A program made the position numbers and the translations under genes. This document shows positions 61,376 through 64,000 of a stretch of DNA of 64,000 bases, in pieces. The stretch spans positions 992,001 through 1,056,000 of the forward strand of contig NZ_CP009287.1 of NCBI RefSeq assembly GCF_000758705.1, given 5' to 3'. Below the pieces are notes generated by a model. That model made no database searches, was not told where the DNA came from, and worked only from the letters and a program-made list of their open reading frames with translations. The stretch is from Paenibacillus graminis (lineage in GTDB: Bacteria; Bacillota; Bacilli; Paenibacillales; Paenibacillaceae). How positions within the stretch are numbered: position 1 is the first letter of the stretch; each line of letters opens with the position of its first letter.

Positions 61376-62894
61376 GGTATTCATTGTGGACGATGAGCCT
61401 TTTATCATTGAGGGTCTGTATGATATTGTCGATTGGGCCGGAATGGGGATGGAGATTGTCGGCAGGGCGGAGAATGGTCAGGAAGCACTGGAAGCGCTGT
61501 CCTCGCTCCGTGCGGATATTCTGATTACCGACATTTCCATGCCGCTGATGAACGGGCTGGATCTGATCCGTGCTGTCCGCAAGCTGCAGCCGGGAATGAA
61601 GGTGATTATCCTCAGCGGGTATGATGAATTTGGCTATCTTAAGGAAGGCATGACACTCGGCATCGAAAATTATCTGCTCAAGCCGATCAATCTGGAGGAG
61701 TTCAGGGCTACGCTGAACAATACCGTGGAGAAGCTTCATATGAGCAGAGTCGAAGATGAGCTGAATGCACAGAGTATTTCTATATTAAGAGACAACATTA
61801 TGCACCGCTGGCTCCGCGAACAGATTGGGGCGAATGAATTCCGGGAGCGCTCGGAACTGCTCGGCATACAGCTGGACAAGCCGCTGCTGCTGGCGGTACT
61901 GCTGCGGCCGGGGAAGGGGGCTGGCAGCGGGGAGTTTTTGAAGGCGGTTTCGGATGCGCTTGTAGACAGCAGATCCATCATTCTTTTTCAGGATATGGAA
62001 GGGGATACTGTGCTGCTGCATGGCTTAAGTGAATACCAGCGCGGGAAGGAGGAGGTCGAACGCTGCCACGAGCGGCTGGCTAAGCAGCTGTCGTCCTTTC
62101 AGCCGCTGTGCTTCTCGCTGGGTTCTGTTGTGGAGACAGAAGGGGGAGCGGCACAGAGTTATGCCCAGGCGAAGAAAGCCCAGGAGTATTTCATGCTCTT
62201 CCCGGAGCGGACCGTGATCCGTTATGAGGAGATTGAGAGCCGCAGTGAAGCTGCCGGGCGGGAGGTCACACTGAACTGGGAGCAGGTGCAGAAGCTGATT
62301 CTGGCCAAGGATAAGGAAGGGCTTCTGCAGCGGATTGACGAGCGGTTCGAGCAGCTCCGGCATATGGAAGGGGTCACCCCGGAGGTCCTGCAGGATTTCT
62401 CCATGGAATGGATGATCCGCTTTAAGATGCAATTGAAGGAAATCAGGCACTGTGAAGAGCCGGAGCTGTACCAGGAGGGCTTCCGCAGACTCCGCGAGAC
62501 GACCTCGATTCATGAGTGGATTCATATCCTGAAGGAAGCGGCCTCGCTTACAGTCGATCTGCTGATCCGCGACGTGAAAAGTCCGGTTGTGCAGCAGGTG
62601 CTGAATTTCATCCATGAATCCTACGCTGAGGATATTTCGCTGAAGACGCTCGGGGCACAGTTCAATATTCACCCGGTATACCTGGGGCAGCTGTTCAGCA
62701 AAGAGGTGGGCGATACTTTCACAGAATACATCAACCGCTACCGGATTGAGAGGGCCAAGGAGCAGCTGCGGGGAACCTCCTCGAAGGTCCACGAAATCGC
62801 CAGGAATGTCGGCTACTGGGAGACCGGATATTTCTATAAGCAATTCAAAAAATACGTGGGGATTTCCCCCACCGAATATAAAGGACTTGTGTAG
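61368..62894 (+). CDS. YesN-type response regulator (receiver-AraC)
   Basis: A 508-residue regulator. The receiver domain (1-120) has VFIVDDEPFIIEGL, the phospho-Asp in ILITDISMPLMNGLD, and ILSGYDEFGYLKEG. A long linker follows, then a C-terminal AraC double helix-turn-helix (about 405-505: SLKTLGAQFNIHPVYLGQLF, KEVGDTFTEYINRYRIERAK, ARNVGYWETGYFYKQFKKYV). A GAGGAGG site supports the ATG at 61368 over a GTG at 61350. It overlaps the kinase gene and probably activates the binding-protein operon that starts 178 bases downstream. Confidence 0.95.
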   Translation: MYKVFIVDDEPFIIEGLYDIVDWAGMGMEIVGRAENGQEALEALSSLRADILITDISMPLMNGLDLIRAVRKLQPGMKVIILSGYDEFGYLKEGMTLGIENYLLKPINLEEFRATLNNTVEKLHMSRVEDELNAQSISILRDNIMHRWLREQIGANEFRERSELLGIQLDKPLLLAVLLRPGKGAGSGEFLKAVSDALVDSRSIILFQDMEGDTVLLHGLSEYQRGKEEVERCHERLAKQLSSFQPLCFSLGSVVETEGGAAQSYAQAKKAQEYFMLFPERTVIRYEEIESRSEAAGREVTLNWEQVQKLILAKDKEGLLQRIDERFEQLRHMEGVTPEVLQDFSMEWMIRFKMQLKEIRHCEEPELYQEGFRRLRETTSIHEWIHILKEAASLTVDLLIRDVKSPVVQQVLNFIHESYAEDISLKTLGAQFNIHPVYLGQLFSKEVGDTFTEYINRYRIERAKEQLRGTSSKVHEIARNVGYWETGYFYKQFKKYVGISPTEYKGLV

Positions 62895-63071
62895 CGGCTG
62901 TCTGCCGGGCAAGTTCTTTTCTTTATTTTCTACATGATTTTATTTAGTTTAGCTTCTGTCTGAAAATGCTTACATCAACTAAAGTTAAGATAATCCTTGA
63001 AAGGACAGAGGCCAGCAAGGGCTTCGGAGATCCTGCAGTTTCGAGGTGAACAAAAGGGGAGGTTATAAAGA

Positions 63072-64000
63072 ATGAGCAAGAAAAGCAAACGGTTGTCTCT
63101 GTTAGTAACATCCATGATGGCATTCTCGGTGCTGCTCAGTGCATGCGGCGGCTCGAACAACAATGCCGGGACCAAGGATTCTGCTTCGGGCTCGGGGGAG
63201 AAGTCGGAGAAACCAGTAGAGCTGATTTGGTACACCATCGGTGCACCGCAGAAGGACCTGGATACAGTCGTGGCCGAAATTAACAAATATACCAAAGAGA
63301 AAATCAATGCAACCCTGAAAATCAACATGATCGATTTCGGCGATTACTCGCAAAAAATGCAGGTTAAGGTAGCCTCCGGCGAACCTATGGATATCATGTT
63401 TACGAGCTCCTGGGCCCTGGATTATGTGCAAAATGCCCGCAAAGGCGCCTTCCTGGAAATGGACAGCCTGATCGACCAGTACGGCAAAGGCATCAAGGAT
63501 GCCATTGACCCTGCCTTCCTGGAAGGCTCGAAGATAGACGGCCACAATTACGCCATTCCTGCCAACAAAGAACTCCCTGCCCAGGAAGTATGGCGCTTCA
63601 ACAAAGAGCTTGTGGACAAGTACAAGCTTGACATCAGCAGCGCAACCACAATGGAAAGCATTGAGCCTATGCTCAAAACCATCAAAGAAAACGAACCGGG
63701 TATTACGCCATATGCAATGGTGAAGGATTTTATGCCGGTGATGCCGTTTGACTATATTATTGAAAAAATGCCGATGGCCGTCTATCTGGACACCAAGGAC
63801 TATAAAATCGTCAACATTCTGGAAACTCCAGAGCTGAAAGCGAATCTTGAAACCGTACACAAATATTACAAGGCAGGTTACCTGTCATCAGAAGTAGCGA
63901 CGACTACCTCCGTAGATGACCTTTACAAATCGGGCAAATGGTTCATGGACCGTGCCTCTACACAGCCAATGGCTGACAATCTCTGGTCAGCGAGCTACGG
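63072..64000 (+). CDS. ABC transporter sugar-type substrate-binding lipoprotein (3' end outside window)
   Basis: The first ~309 residues of an extracellular solute-binding protein, family 1, of the LplA/YtcQ-like type. The signal ends in lipobox LLSAC (Cys ~25), followed by GGSNNNAGTKDSASGSGEKS. The domain opens with VELIWYTIGAPQKDLDTVV and continues NKYTKEKINATLKINMIDFG, GDYSQKMQVKVASGEPMDIM and AIPANKELPAQEVWRFNKEL. GGGGAGG precedes the ATG. It is adjacent to a YesM/YesN pair, the usual control for such carbohydrate importers; the permeases would be expected beyond the window. The frame is open to the last base. Confidence 0.93.
   Translation, partial: MSKKSKRLSLLVTSMMAFSVLLSACGGSNNNAGTKDSASGSGEKSEKPVELIWYTIGAPQKDLDTVVAEINKYTKEKINATLKINMIDFGDYSQKMQVKVASGEPMDIMFTSSWALDYVQNARKGAFLEMDSLIDQYGKGIKDAIDPAFLEGSKIDGHNYAIPANKELPAQEVWRFNKELVDKYKLDISSATTMESIEPMLKTIKENEPGITPYAMVKDFMPVMPFDYIIEKMPMAVYLDTKDYKIVNILETPELKANLETVHKYYKAGYLSSEVATTTSVDDLYKSGKWFMDRASTQPMADNLWSASY

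Overview
The window reads as chromosomal DNA of a Gram-positive, endospore-lineage bacterium, most likely a Paenibacillus. The grounds are strong AGGAGG ribosome sites, frequent TTG/GTG starts, YesM/YesN-type two-component pairs next to lipoprotein sugar-binding proteins, a DUF4023 micro-protein, a paeninodin-like lasso peptide cluster and a Hol-Tox type I toxin. The species call is inference; no rRNA or marker gene is present. No prophage, insertion sequence or CRISPR array was seen.

Layout. 0-8 kb: end of an OmpR-type response regulator with its histidine kinase, a membrane PDZ/S41 protease, an AlkD-like DNA alkylation repair protein, a PhnB-like protein, a TetR plus two flavodoxin-like genes, and a SEC-C protein followed by a helicase C-terminal remnant. 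8-17 kb: a heterodimeric ABC exporter with one degenerate ATP site, a DUF4003-like protein, a GT39-like membrane protein with a repeat lipoprotein, a ClbS/DfsB-like protein, a compact type I toxin-antitoxin locus, a BlaR-like remnant and a SatA-like acetyltransferase. 17-25 kb: a LysR regulator divergent from an oxidative pentose phosphate set (zwf, transaldolase, gnd), a second PhnB-like protein and a secreted propeller-like protein. 24.5-34 kb: amino acid permease, membrane diguanylate cyclase and a complete Opp/Dpp peptide importer (binding protein, two permeases, two ATPases) behind a long leader.

35.8-43.5 kb: a complete class II lasso peptide cluster of the paeninodin type: cyclase C, a 41-residue precursor A (not recoverable from long-ORF calling), HPr-kinase-like K, RRE protein B1, protease B2, exporter D and a convergent nucleotidyltransferase. 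43.7-53.7 kb: mixed housekeeping and accessory genes (DUF1186/SEC-C, MFS, APH, HEAT, SUKH, CPBP protease, acyl-CoA synthetase, lipoprotein, GNAT, stalk-domain protein, DUF4023).

53.8-58 kb: the most unusual region. Two WYL-domain regulators are transcribed away from a TROVE/vWA Ro60 (Rsr) homologue. Between them lie about 370 bases of structured RNA in three consecutive units. All three share a GAGGCG / TTCCTC core in covarying closing stems. The first unit carries a circularly permuted tRNA-like fold (anticodon-like arm, T arm, closed acceptor, D arm). This is a bacterial Y-RNA (YrlA-like)/Ro60 system with extra RNA units. 58-64 kb: a long intergenic region with DnaA-box-like sites, inverted repeats and a 51-bp x 9.6 tandem array with compensatory hairpin changes, then a YesM/YesN pair and the start of a sugar-type substrate-binding lipoprotein that runs off the window.
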